A stretch of DNA of 64,000 bases. It comes from Puccinia triticina. Lineage: Eukaryota > Basidiomycota > Pucciniomycetes > Pucciniales > Pucciniaceae. Of this stretch, positions 24,605-36,159 are shown in pieces. The notes beneath the pieces were generated by a model. It was given only the letters and a program-made list of their open reading frames with translations, made no database searches and had not been told where the DNA came from. The position numbers and the translations under genes were made by a program. Location of the stretch: positions 992,001-1,056,000 of the forward strand of contig NC_070562.1 in the NCBI RefSeq assembly GCF_026914185.1. Reading direction: 5' to 3'. Positions within the stretch are counted from its first letter, which is position 1. The number at the start of each line of letters is the position of its first letter.

Positions 24605-26298
24605 GGTGCGGCCGCGTCAGGGTATCTCTGCTCGTCTCAGGCTCTTGTTCGGATGTGTTGTGACATATACTTATTCCTTGAGCAGGACAACTGTCACAGG
24701 TCTTTAGTAGGTAATTAGTGTGATATGATTTTCATGTAAAAAATCATTGATCAGGATTATCTCCAGCTTGCTCTCCAGCAGGATGTTCTCCTCTTTCATG
24801 GAAACTCCCTCGCTGCTGCGGGCTTGTGTCTTGCAAAGCAAACCTCCGACAGCCCTTCGCAGGAGGGACTTGCGCGCTATTAATGCCCCTTCTTGTGGAG
24901 CCAAGAATCTGAGTTTGGCTGGAAGGGGTTTTTTGTAGCTTTATAATTCCTTGTCCCCTTGACATTCTTTGTAATAAAATAGCTTTGGTTGTAGGCCTGA
25001 TTTTTCCCATCCAACCTACATAATTTCAAGTGTTTGATGAAAATCCTGCAACACACACTGCAACAATTTGTGTTACGGATAACAGTGACATAACATTTTT
25101 TAGCTGTTACCATTACAGTTACTTGTAACAGCAGTGTGTTACGTTGCCCCTGCAATGTAAGAGACAAATACTAATGTTTGTTATGTTATTGGTGCCTGCA
25201 GAGCGCCAGATACCTGATAATATTTGAGCTGGAAAGAGCCTATTTTGCCCCGTTAGCGTGTTATCCAGTGGATAACGCGCCGTAACAACCTCAAAAAGAG
25301 AGCTGCTACGTTACACACAGGGCCAGCAAAGATCCCGTTACAGATAATGTAATGGGGTGCTGCGGGTAACAAGGGTTGTTATGTTACCCAAATTGTGCGG
25401 ATAATGCAACATAAAGTAACTACCCATTCTTGCCCACAGAAATTCCACAAAAATCACCAAACATCTGCATTTACAAGCAGTGGTCAACTTGACCACTGTA
25501 CCTTGCAGCTTGTGTGCACATTTGGTGGTTGTTTTTTTTGTGTAGCTTTCTCTCAGAGGATGCTATCAGCCCTACAAAACCACACTTGTTCACCAGCTTT
25601 GAAGATAACTCTATGAAAAAGGAATCAAAGTGGTGTTCTTGCTGTGCCAATGTGGGGAGGTACAGTGTAAGTCCCTCCTGACAGAGGCTTGCTTTGCAAG
25701 TTCAGCCTACCCCCCGGGGGCCCAAAGTCTTGAGGGATGTTGTTGAGTTTGGGGAAAGTTGCACTCTTGTGCGCAAAACCTGGACACATTTTGGATATGG
25801 TTTCTTGCTAGGCCACCCAAATGTAGAGTGCGCCATGGCTAGCTTACCACAAGCCCCTAGTTTCAGAGTGAACACTGTTGGATGCCTCTTGTAGGGTTCT
25901 CAGTGAGCCACACTGTGTTAGTAGACAGCTAGCACATTGAAGGAATATGTAGAAGTTTGTATGTATCAATCTAACTGAGGCAACATAAAGGGCTAAACTA
26001 TGCAAATGAGAAAGAACTTTGAAAAGAATAAATTCTGGAATTGAAAAGAAGTAGAAGTATAGCAATGAGTTATAAGCAAACCTGAGAAGAAAATTTGAAC
26101 AGGTGTCAAGTCCCTGAAGATAGAGTTCAGTTTTGGGCAAGCAGATTTCAGCAAGGCACATAATTAATATACAATATTTATGCAATTGTGGGCTTATAAT
26201 CAGGAACATAAGCAGACATTTAATAAAAAAAATCATTCTGGGAACTTGTGGAATGATATCTGAAAATCAAAAATGCAAAAAAAGAAAGCTGTATTACT
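24605..26298. other. Intergenic repeats between the gene island and the secreted-protein gene
   Basis: No supportable gene. Contains the GTTAC-rich element at 25061-25432, a palindromic CAGGAGGGACTTGCGCGC block near 24859 and a degenerate relative of the 3105 repeat at about 25714-25757. The last 400 bp are AT-rich 3' flank. Confidence 0.5.
25061..25432. mobile_element. Degenerate CAA...TTG-ended element filled with GTTAC/GTAAC motifs
   Basis: Left end CAACAATTTGTGTTACGG and right end CTACCCATTCTTG form a loose inverted repeat, and the inside carries many GTTAC/GTAAC palindromic pairs. Flanks CACACTG (25054-25060) and CCCACAG (25433-25439) agree at 5 of 7 positions. It is probably an old member of the 7-bp-TSD group seen at 39921, 44431 and 59377. 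Confidence 0.4.
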
Positions 26299-28350
26299 TC
26301 AAATTATTATGCAACTATAATTTTCAGTGATCCTATCAATTGAAAAGTAAAAAAGATGGTCGAAGAAATCCTTAAAATCAGGTCTGAATGATGCTTCATA
26401 ATTTGTTTTGGCATAGCTCCATAACTCATGATTGTTACGTCTGATCCAATTTTCTAGAAAAAACCACAGAAGGGTCATTAATTGTGAGTTTTCATTTTGG
26501 TTTGAGAATGAATTCAATACTTCATACATCTTCTTTCTTGGTATATGATCTGCCTGATAAGCTGATTTGTTATTCTTGGTGATCAAGTGTGATGTTTTTA
26601 AAAAAGAAATAATGGCTGCATCTGATTGCTTGATATACTCTACTGAATTGGATTCTTCAGTTTTCCTGCAGCACCAAGGTATGACTGTTCTAATCATTTC
26701 AGCATAAAATAAATAGGGTGTTACAAGTTTCTCAAGAATTGATTTGAAAGGGCTTGAATCAAGGTTGTCTGGAATTAATGTTTCCACACAGATGTTGGCT
26801 TTGTCTTTCCAATATTCATACCACACATTTTGATTCTCTTTGAACACTTCAAGTTTCATTTGATATAAAATATCAAATTCTCTTCTTCTATATTTTCTAG
26901 CTGGATTTGATTCCAAGCTCAAACTGAATTGAGAAAGAGTCTCATAAAATTCATGCTTTTTTATGATACTTTTATCTTGATCTCTTGCAGCTTTATAAAT
27001 CAATATTTTGATTTTATTCAGTTTATCTTCTTCAAAATTTGTTCTGATATCATCAGGAGGGAAGCAATTTCTATCAAATTTCAATCTTGGGAGATAATAT
27101 TTTGGTGTATGATCTCCATGATAAACAGCAGACTGATTCAAGGTGGACTGATCTGTTTGACTTGTAGTTTGAACTCTGGAGTTCATCTGTGGAAGTTTTT
27201 CCTTTGATGCCAGAAAATGTACAACTGGGGTTTGACTCACTGAATTTTCTGCATTAATTTTGAGGCCCAAATTACCTTCCAAATAAGCAGATGGAACTAT
27301 TTTGGCTTTGCTGTTTTGGAGTTGAAAGGTTACTGGTAGTGGCAACACAGCATCTGGTAAACAATCAATCTTTCTTTCCAAACCACTCTCATTATTAAAT
27401 TTGTTTTCTAGCTCAAAAGATTGAAGAGCTTGATCAGTGTTTCTTGAAGATTCCTTGATACTTGGGGAGTAAGTGTTGAACTTCATTGAAGATTCTCCAG
27501 CATTTTTGAATGTAGCTGTTAATCCAGCTTTCTCTTGCTTACTTTTCTTGATTGGTGGGGAGAAGGAGACCGATGAATCCCCAATCCTTCTTTTTGACCC
27601 ATTTTCAAAATTGAATTTTGTTAATGGTACAAAATTTTGAAGCATATGGTTAGGTTTCACAGCTTCTTTGTTGGCTGTGGAGCCAATATTGTGGTGTTCT
27701 GAAAAATGTGCAGTTTTCAGACGTTCTTGTTGGGCCAGGATTGGAAAACTGGTTAGACTGGTTTTGTGAGATGATACAGAGAATTCCGCATAATTTTGTG
27801 ATTCTTTAGGTGTTCCTACTTCTCTGCCTAAGCGCACTAATTGTAAGGATGGTGTGTCATGGCCATGAAGATTGGTAGTCGATTCGAGTCCTTGAAAGTA
27901 ATCAGAAAACGGAATTGAACCCTCTCCAGATGGACCCAGGGTCCATTCAACATTGGGTGACATGCCATTGGTAGCAGCATTCAGTAGTCGATCTGTTTGC
28001 TCCCTCAAATGGAAACCATCACCCACTGGCCGACCTTCCCGAGGCGCGATTGTATGAGTCGCATAAGATTCAGTGGGTTGTGTAAGCCGTGATATAGATG
28101 GGAAGCCTTTTTCAGTGTTGTGGACGGCTGCGCAGTGGCCTTCGTTGTCTGTTCGAGATAAAGATGGACTGGCATTGGGTTGACCAGCGAGGAATCGACT
28201 AAGGTCCTGGTAGTTAATGTCGTCCTTCTTCAATGGCTTTGGCATGGGTTCCGAAGGTGGCTCACATGGAAACAACATCAATTCCTCATGGCCACTGACG
28301 ACAATTAGTATCCCTAAAATCTTGTAAAGAAAGACTGCCCCCCATCTCAT
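26299..28350 (-). CDS. Large intronless secreted protein, 683 aa, no recognised family
   Basis: One uninterrupted minus-strand frame starts at the ATG at 28348-28350. The N-terminus MRWGAVFLYKILGILIVVSG looks like a signal peptide. Residues about 30-430 are polar, Ser/Asn/Lys-rich and probably disordered, with a basic patch SPPIKKSKQEK. The C-terminal part, about 450-683, looks folded: alternating aromatic and charged residues, ETLIPDNLDSSPFKSILEKL, a Cys pair in WCCRKTEE and repeated W/F-rich stretches. I recognise no domain. A single-exon gene is unusual beside its intron-rich neighbours. Rust genomes encode many lineage-specific secreted proteins; whether this is one is inference. Confidence 0.7.
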   Translation of the reverse strand: MRWGAVFLYKILGILIVVSGHEELMLFPCEPPSEPMPKPLKKDDINYQDLSRFLAGQPNASPSLSRTDNEGHCAAVHNTEKGFPSISRLTQPTESYATHTIAPREGRPVGDGFHLREQTDRLLNAATNGMSPNVEWTLGPSGEGSIPFSDYFQGLESTTNLHGHDTPSLQLVRLGREVGTPKESQNYAEFSVSSHKTSLTSFPILAQQERLKTAHFSEHHNIGSTANKEAVKPNHMLQNFVPLTKFNFENGSKRRIGDSSVSFSPPIKKSKQEKAGLTATFKNAGESSMKFNTYSPSIKESSRNTDQALQSFELENKFNNESGLERKIDCLPDAVLPLPVTFQLQNSKAKIVPSAYLEGNLGLKINAENSVSQTPVVHFLASKEKLPQMNSRVQTTSQTDQSTLNQSAVYHGDHTPKYYLPRLKFDRNCFPPDDIRTNFEEDKLNKIKILIYKAARDQDKSIIKKHEFYETLSQFSLSLESNPARKYRRREFDILYQMKLEVFKENQNVWYEYWKDKANICVETLIPDNLDSSPFKSILEKLVTPYLFYAEMIRTVIPWCCRKTEESNSVEYIKQSDAAIISFLKTSHLITKNNKSAYQADHIPRKKMYEVLNSFSNQNENSQLMTLLWFFLENWIRRNNHELWSYAKTNYEASFRPDFKDFFDHLFYFSIDRITENYSCIII

Positions 28351-29431
28351 TTTTGTTCAGTCTCTACTGGTTCGCAACTGCCAACCAAGAGACTATTCTT
28401 CCCGGTTACGATTATGATGGTAAGAGTTGATGAGAGAGTGAACAAACTTGATTTAGAAAATATACCAAATGCCGAGTATTTTGGAGGATAAGAATTACGG
28501 TCAGTGGATGATCTAACCTAATGCCCAACCAACTGGAATTTGTAAGGTTGACCTGAGCGGTACACGACTTTGTTAACTTGATAGATGTATTTCGGTCAAG
28601 TGTATACATTGAGTCTGACAAGTGGCAAGATCAATGAGTCCTTGATACGGAGCTTTTGACTGGTTCCCCTTTGCTGCAGCCTTGTCAGCTGCATGCCCGA
28701 ATGAAGTCCCTCCGGTTAGACTCGTCTCACCGGCAAAAGCAAGAGGTGACATGTTCTGAAAGTACTGAGGTTAAAACATCACCTTTAACAGGTGCTCTGA
28801 TCTTCGGTTTTTTTTGTGGAATGTTTCAGGAGGACAGTCTCTTGGGCTAAGTCTGCTAAGCTTACTTTAGTATCAGCCTCCGTTGGCCCCCTTGGTCAAT
28901 GATGAGAGACATCAGCAAGCCAAGAGGGGTTTCTCCAAAGTCAATCGTGTTCTATGTGCCTCCTAGGGACGAAACACCAGCCCCAACAGAAGGTACTTGT
29001 GCAACTCTAGTACTTTGATGCATGAGGGGTAGGGGCAATGTGACCATTTTAACCTAGGATATATCGTCCTAAATCCATCCGGATTTCTTCACGGAGGGGG
29101 GTATGAATAGGCAAGAACCTCACAGGTTTTCTTCGGTAATTTTAACTCAGAGTGATTATTTCAGAGAATCCTCCCAGAAGTGCACTTGCCCCTGTGGTGT
29201 ATAGCAAACAGCGTGCAGGGCTCCTAGTTTTCTTACAAAAAACGCGATATTTGAAAGTGATGGATTGAAGACACAGGTAAGAAAGAAACTTGCGGGAATA
29301 AGAATGGATTGTCCGCATCACACAGCTTTGTCTATGCATGCTATTCTAGTAGCAACAGCCTCCGGTTCTTCTTTGGAGGTTTCTAATCAACAGATCCATC
29401 ATGTGTGAATATCAACATCCAGGGGGTGGGA
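28351..29431. other. Intergenic stretch, no gene seen
   Basis: About 1.1 kb between the secreted-protein gene and the coiled-coil gene. It contains the 5' flank of the former and no supportable coding frame or bounded repeat. Confidence 0.45.
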
Positions 29432-31386
29432 TCAATTGATGGGCAATACCGGCCGTACAATTGCCAAGAAGGAGCAGGCGCGATGGGAGAGACGGTGTTG
29501 GAAGTCAGCTACATTCTCATCCTGATCTTTCGCAAGAGGATGAGTACGGACCTTATGAAGAGTTGAATGCGCTTGGATATGTTTAATCACTTGATTCGAT
29601 TGACGATAACTCTGATGGCAATCTTGAGGAATAGCAGTGCCACCAGGGGAATCGAGCGCGGTCGGTTGGGAAGAGATTTTGCGTAGCTGAGTATATGAGA
29701 TTGACTTGGATCGAACGATGTGCTCTTGATCAAGGCCTGTAGGAGTGCGCGACCTGGTCCGTTTTCTTGATTGTGCTTTCGGAAAGGCAAGGTCGGTTGT
29801 GTTGCTTTCTTGTTGGGTCGAATTCGGGCGTATTTGGCTCCTCCTTCTACTCATCGACTTCCGCGCGACAGAGCTGGGGAGTCTTTGCAAGTTTTCTGTC
29901 AGCCGCTCATCTACTTCGTCGCGCCGTCCATGTACCTCGCCCTTCGTGTATAACTGGTTCTCACTGGCTTGTGTGGTCGTTGGTTCTTGCTCCGCCTCAA
30001 CTTTATTGGAAACATCACCCGGCTCCTGGTTGCGAGTTATCTGGGTATCATCCGACTCATTCTGGACAGGCCGCTGAACTACATTTACCTCACTGTCTTC
30101 CAAGGGCTTGTTTACCCGAACCTTGCCCAGGCTAACAGAAGAATCCGGCCTCACGACCTGAGGTTTCGGTATATGAGCCTGAGTTTCTGGCCGCTTCAAA
30201 CTTCTTGAAAACCATTCCCCAAACAGGCACGCAGCATCCAAGGTAGGTCAATGGTTCTAACCAGATGAAATATCATCAGATGTGGCAGGGGGCCATACTA
30301 CTGCAGCTTGCTAACCTAGTTTCTGCACAAGATCTCATGTTGATCGCTGAGGAGTGTCGGGTTACCGTCTTCTCCAAGACCTCTGTTTGGCCGTAAGAAG
30401 TATTGCACCATCCAGATGGTTCTTTAGAGTTCGAAGACGAACGGAGTTGGGATTCCAGGAAAGCTTGTAAGAGAGGAGCCATGAGAGCGATGGGAGCTAG
30501 GGATGAATTCAAGGTATCGAATTCCTGTTCACGCAAGTACACATCAAGACCTCGGTTTGGCAGTTCCGACGCCAGTTTGTTACGCTTACATTTTGGAGAG
30601 TGCACATCATCTGCATGTGCTCATTCTTGTCGGCAGCCAGGCGCGACTCTTGTTCGTTAGCTTGAATGGTTAGATAACGGACGTCTTTTTCCAGCTTGGC
30701 TAGGAGCAGACCCTGGTTATCCTGGATGTTACTCTGCCGGACGGCTTGTGAGCCCACGGTTTCAAGCTGCCGATTGACTGTGGTAAGAGAATCCGTGAAC
30801 AAGTTCAGGGTAGGTTGAAGGGTGAGATTGATTCGGTCGGCGGTTTGCAAAGCTTTGTCGGGTAAGCACATTATGCGCATTCAGCTCTATATTTTTATCC
30901 AGAGATAGCCCGTCGGAAGCTTTTTCTCACGAGCCATCGCAGAGAAGCTTCTCTAAGCTTAGACTCACCTATTTTCTCGGTGTCCGATCTGAATTCGCCT
31001 ACAGATTGTTGGATCTGCTCTTGACCATCACTAAATATACTTTCAACGGATTCGACTCTTCTGACCAGAGAGTTGACGTGTTTGACCATTTGATCGAGCT
31101 GGGATGAAGTCAATGTTTGCCTTTTTAGCTTTGAAATACGCCTGGTGAGCTAGCGAGGAAAGATAAGGAAACCGAGATGACGGACCTGGGTGGAATGGGC
31201 TTGGATGGTTGTGAGAAGAGAGATCAGATGCTTATTGAGCGTACGATCAGCCCCCGCTTTGTCTGAGTCGGTCCCCTCAGTAGCGATGCGCTCGCCCCGA
31301 GCAGTGCTCTCTGGGCCACGAGGCCTGCTCGAATCGGACTGGAGGAAGGCATAGAGGGGATGGTTTGAGTGCGGATGAGAAGACAT
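29432..31386 (-). CDS. Multi-exon coiled-coil protein of unknown function
   Basis: Minus-strand exons that chain in phase: 31386-31186 (MSSHPHSNHPLYAFLQSD...), 31149-30969, 30852-30590 and 30524-about 30409. A final long open stretch, about 30207-29432, is Arg/Ser-rich (SRRRSQIRPNS, RKRTRSRTPTG) and ends at 29432. How it joins exon 4 is not resolved. Exons 2 and 3 are heptad-like (QLDQMVKHVNSLVRRVESVE; LLLAKLEKDVRYLTIQANEQ), suggesting an alpha-helical coiled coil, followed by a basic tail. The first intron would be only 36 nt but must be removed because it ends in an in-frame TAG. No family recognised; a structural or chromosome-associated role would be a guess. Confidence 0.55.
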
Positions 31387-32147
31387 CGTTAGGAGATGTT
31401 GGATGGTCAAGAGAAAGCTGGTCAATGACTCAGTTATATGGTTTTCGGTTTGAGTCGACTCGAGTTTCAACTTGGGAAGCAGGACTCAGCTTTCTCCTCG
31501 CTGTGCTGTGCTTGCTGACTTGACTCTCCAAGCTGGCCCGCTGTTTAAAGTCTTCCCTGGAGAAACAACCAAGCCATTCGTAAAACAATACGCGATTTTA
31601 ATACAAGGAAGCCATAGCTCGGAACACTGAAATCATAACCTTCCTATCAGGATGAATGAACATTGACACTCTTCCGGTGAGGCACAGGTAAAATAGGAAA
31701 AACACCCATGAAATTGGTGAAATAAATCTTAAAACTGGCAGTTTTCAAGAGCAAAATGTGAGAGGGCAAAGCTGTGGAATCGTTCCCCTTTCTCCTTTCA
31801 GGAAAAAGGGTGCTGGTATCTTGGCAGCAGCAGGAAGATATCGCGTTTCTATTGAATCTCAAGTTGCAGACAATGGAGCTCTGTTTTCAAACAAGACGTA
31901 TAAAACATTGCCATCAAAAAGAAATACTGATTAACTTCAGTCGAAACATGGTCGCTCAAATTTAAAACAGCAGACGGGAAACGAGGGTGGAGCATGCGGC
32001 GGGACGTAAACGAACACCGAGCACAGGAAAATGATTGAACTAAAAGAAAGACACGATGCTCTGAGAGCAGCGATGATGTTGATACCATTACTTTGCTAGG
32101 AGGATTAACCCGCCGGATACGCTGAAAAAGCCCAGTTTAAGCCTTCC
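31387..32147. other. Intergenic stretch, no gene seen
   Basis: 5' flank of the coiled-coil gene and 3' flank of the secreted double-psi-barrel-like gene. No repeat or RNA recognised. Confidence 0.45.
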
Positions 32148-33419
32148 TCAGACCGGGGCCTGTTGAGTATGGGTGTTGTCCAGGTTGTCCCTGTGTAAGA
32201 AAAACAGCGACAAAAATTATTCAAAAACTGAGTGAGATTGTAACAAATTGAACAACGGAAGGCTTTACGCACCAGTCCCAAGTAATGCCTCCAATAAGTT
32301 CACCAGCTCTCTGTTCATCATAGGTGGGGTTAAATAGGTTGAAGAGCTGAGATAGTTCATGGATTAGTAAATTTTCACAACGTTCGATAATTATGGGGTG
32401 GTGAGCCAAGAGCAATTCACCGCAATAGTAACAGCAATATCAAAGCATCCCGGATCAGGTCTCGTGGTGCCGAAATCGCAGCCTATATGACGCAGCAACA
32501 GTAAGGAACGGCTCGGCTGTCGATCATCACTTTAGAAGAAACATGTCATGTTTACTTACCATCAAGCACCCTCACGAACTTGACAGTGCTGGGCTGCCCT
32601 TTCCTCTGGATATATCTAGAAGCCCGAATGGATGTGTGAATGATCTGCCTCAGTTGGAAAGATGAATATGAAGCTTGACAGCGTGTCACTGAGTCTCACA
32701 CTCTCTTCCCGCAGTTGGACGTCTTCGCACTAAAGCATTCGAGATAGGTTAGTTTCTCTTTTTGTTGCGATGTTTAGAACACCTGTGCGCACCCGTTGAG
32801 CCATCCAGCTGTTTGCACGGTTACAGGAGGGACTCCACTCCAAAGACATACACCAGGTTCTTTTTTCGAATCGTAGTAACCGCAAACCTGAAAACACATG
32901 TTTTTTTATCAAGTCTCGGATGCGCGAGGCAAGAAACAGACTGAATGAACGTACGCCGTTACCACCAGCGACCGCAAAGCTCTGAATCAACCGGGGGCAA
33001 AAAATCAACATCCCGCTCTGAGGGAACACTGGCAAAGCGATAGCGAGTGCTGGAAAAACACGAGGCAAACCGGTCTGGTGGTGTTATACCGGCGCTCCAA
33101 TTCGTGGGATTCGGAGGCGGATTTGTAAACGGCGACATCGCTGCGCTTAGCCATTCGAGAGTTAGAAGCCATAGCAAACTGTGTACAGGAAATAAGAATT
33201 CAGATGTCATTTTTTAAGCATGAATCGAAGCCGTGAACTCACAGCTTTGACTGGAGTACTGTGTTGCTTGGCCGGAGCTGGACATCTTTGGTCAAGTGCT
33301 GCGGCAGAAAAAACACATCCATCTTTCTGCAGGAAGTAGTTGTAGCACATTGTATGAGTAGTGGCCATTACGGCAGGGACCGATAACGCAGCGAAGGTAG
33401 CGACCGTGGCGAATTTCAT
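32148..33419 (-). CDS. Secreted double-psi beta-barrel-like protein A, 9 exons
   Basis: Minus-strand exons: 33419-33243, 33178-33071, 32981-32955, 32887-32793, 32729-32700, 32615-32560, 32482-32421, 32346-32273 and 32190-32148, giving 223 aa. The N-terminus MKFATVATFAALSVPAVMA is a signal peptide. The mature protein has spaced cysteines (HTMCYNYF, DGCVFSAA, QRCPAP, VCGYYDS, GVCLWSG). Its C-terminal half, SNCGKRVYIQRKG ... VRVLDGC ... DPGCFDIAVTI, has the spacing of an RlpA-like double-psi beta-barrel (CGK..., V-D-x-C, then CxD). That fold occurs in expansin-, barwin- and cell-wall-related secreted proteins. The protein ends TQQAPV. Paralogue at 61185, with matching exon borders. Wall or plant contact is inferred from secretion and fold. 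Confidence 0.82.
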
Positions 33420-33703
33420 CTTGTGTTGAGTGGAAAATATCGTGGCAAGCAACTTGGGGACACGGATTTCTTGCTCGAGCTACATATATTTATGTAGCCC
33501 TTCCCTTACAGACCGAAGGAGTCAATGGTGAAGTGACTGGTTCAATGACCCTGCAGCTGATGTGTGAATTGGCCAATTTGCGAGACAAATTCATGAAGAC
33601 AGATGTCAAACCGGTTATCATCATTTGGATGTTTGACAGCCAAGTCCCTGACCGAAGGACCTATGGACCTCTTGTGTATGTAAAAACGGGAAGGAAGAAA
33701 AGG

Positions 33704-35806
33704 TACACCACGGGTGCACTAAAAGTTTCCGAGGTGGTCTTGAGAATGAAATTGGTTGGATAGTGGTTTTTGGGACCGAATTGGTCTGAATTTGGTTTGG
33801 GAACCCATTTGGTTACTAATTTTGTTCCCAAAACCATTTTGTGAGAGAATGGCCACCGTCCTCCAAGAGATTTGGTTTTCAGAACCAATCTCCCAACTTT
33901 TTCCCAAATGTTGTGGGATTGGTTCTGGAAACCAAAATGGTTGGTTTAAAGGTCATCAAAACCAAAAAGGTATTCCGAAGCCGGATGGAATCCGGCTTGG
34001 AAATATTTTCCAGTTCATTCAGAACAGACGTCGCCAGGAACGAGTCACAGCATCCGCGTTTGTGATATTTTGAGAATATCTCAGAAACCACTCTGAGTGG
34101 TTTCTGGAATATTTTGCATAAATTTAGGAAATATTTTCCGGGATATTTCCCCCCAAATATTTTGAAAATATCTCAGAAACCACTCCGAGTGGTTTTTACA
34201 ATTTTTTTGAAGATATTCTTGATGAGAAAACCAAAATTTTTGGGAAAATATCTCGAATCCCACCACATATCCAGGAAAATATTTTGTTAACCAAGTTTTA
34301 TCTCACAAAATATTCTATTAAACCATTTTTATAATGCAAAATATTCCAATATCCACATTTTGTTGGACAAAATATTCATGAGAACCAAATTTATTGCTCA
34401 CAATATTTTGCTGCCTCAATTTTATCGAGTGAAACATTTTCAAAACTGCCCTGGATTTCATAATATTTTCAACAATATTACACATATCAATCCGGCATCA
34501 TCCCAACGGGAAGCCCGGATTATTTTCATTGCAAGCAAGAAAATAGAAAGAACAACAGAAAAGATATATACTAGAATAAAAGGGGAGATCGGAATATCAT
34601 TCTAGACCGCTATTGATACTAGTATCAGCGTTGGCGTTAGCATCAGCGTTGGTGTTAGTATCATTGTTGGTGTTGCTGTCATTTCGTTTGGCATTGATCT
34701 CGGCAATCCTTGCTGTAACCTCGGCATCGGTTGGCAGAGCTGCTCGCTCTTCATCGACATCCTGGCACAACGTCCGATCGCTCCCCAAGAGAGCCCGGTC
34801 CTTGCGAAAAATTAGGGATGCAAAAGCAAGGGGGCTGAGCTCTACACCTTGATATAGTCCTGAGAGTCTGACTTCTCTGCATTAAACGCGGGCGGGAAAA
34901 TCTCCGCAAAAAATGAGTGAGTGCTTTGGGGGGAAACCACAATAGAAGACAGATGGTCGAAGCTGAGGCAGAAACACACCTGTAGATGTATGCAAAGACG
35001 GTAAGCTTGGCGGGTTGAGTACCCCCACTTGTTTAGCCATTGACGGCATCTTAACTCGGATGACTTCGATAGGTTGGTTCCAACGTGCCAGCGCCCCGCC
35101 GACTGAGCTAAGATCTTATCGGCAGCGCGCAATTTTTTGCCGTCAGCCTTACCGTGTAACACTCAAACATGCTTCTTGGCTAGTCGGGCAAAGCCCATCA
35201 TGGAACCCCAGTTGGTACATCAGCAAACAGCGACTGCATTCACAGAAGAAAGAAGAAAAGTAACAGACCCGAGTGATGGATGAGTTGTGGGGAGTGTTTC
35301 GCAGGGGAGCAACTTGAGATGGGGAGGATAAAGCAGAGGACTTGGAGGGATGTGCGATGAAGCAGCCTGCCTGACAGAAGTTGAGTGAAGTCTTCTCCGG
35401 TCGGTCGCAACTTCGCAAGGGCTGCACCAGCACCCTGCACGAACCACCTGCAGTGTGTCAACTGTCAGGTTCTGTGGGATCTTGCCACACCACCATGAAC
35501 AGTAAAAATTTCTCAAAATATTTCTCTCGACTTTTGAGAGTCAAGGAAAATATTTCTGAGGACTTATGAGGTAAGAGGAAATATTTCCTCCAACTTTTAC
35601 CAGAAACAAAATATTTTCTCCAACTTTTTAGAGAAGTTTGCGGAAATATCTTGTTTCCAGTAAAAGTTGGAGGAAATATTCTATTTCCAATGAATTTGTG
35701 AAGAAATATTTTCAAAGAGGCTTGTGAAATATTTTTCCAAATTTCCAAAAACCAGTAGATTATTTTCGGACCACATCCGAAAACTTTTAGTGCATCCGTG
35801 GTGTAG
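33704..35806. mobile_element. 2.1-kb element with CACCACGG-type inverted ends
   Basis: The left end TACACCACGGGTGCACTAAA is mirrored by the complement of TACACCACGGATGCACTAAA at the right end, extending to AAAGTTTTCG. Both ends abut TA, which would fit a TA target duplication (Tc1/mariner style), but no longer duplication was found. Sub-terminal DNA on both sides is AT-rich with many AAATATTTTC and CAGAAACCACTC palindromes. The middle (about 34590-35440) is different, GC-richer sequence with small open frames, possibly captured. Confidence 0.6.
34612..34681. repeat. Short tandem repeat coding for Asn/Thr/Ala/Asp units
   Basis: Units of about 18 bp of the type AGCGTTGGCGTTAGCATC are repeated with variation. 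On the minus strand they read as NTNADANANADTS-like residues in a 63-residue frame (34597-34788). No gene is assigned. Confidence 0.5.
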
Positions 35807-36159
35807 CAGAGCAGTTCCCAGAACCAATGGAAGTTCCCAGAAATATTTTTTGGAACCATCCTTCAGTACATGGGCAGGCATTCTGACAACTGCAAACGTG
35901 GCAAGCTGGGGACTGCGGGCCGCGCAGCGACTATCCGACCGGCCACTTGGAAGGATCCCCCAGTTGCTTCCTCCGACCGGAGACTTAGCCTCCATCTTGA
36001 TCACTTCATGACCTTTGTCCCTCTTCTCCACCATTCCATACCAGGCATTGGCCATCGCACATCTTTCTTCTCTTCCTCCTCTTTGCTTGCCCAGATTGTT
36101 CGTCCCTAGCTGTCTATTCTTTCATCAAGATTGCTGAGCTCACACCGTTTCTTGACTTG

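Noticed and set aside
29745..30208. Several plus-strand frames opposite the coiled-coil gene
   Set aside because: Complements of the Arg/Ser-rich last exon; no motif or splice support.
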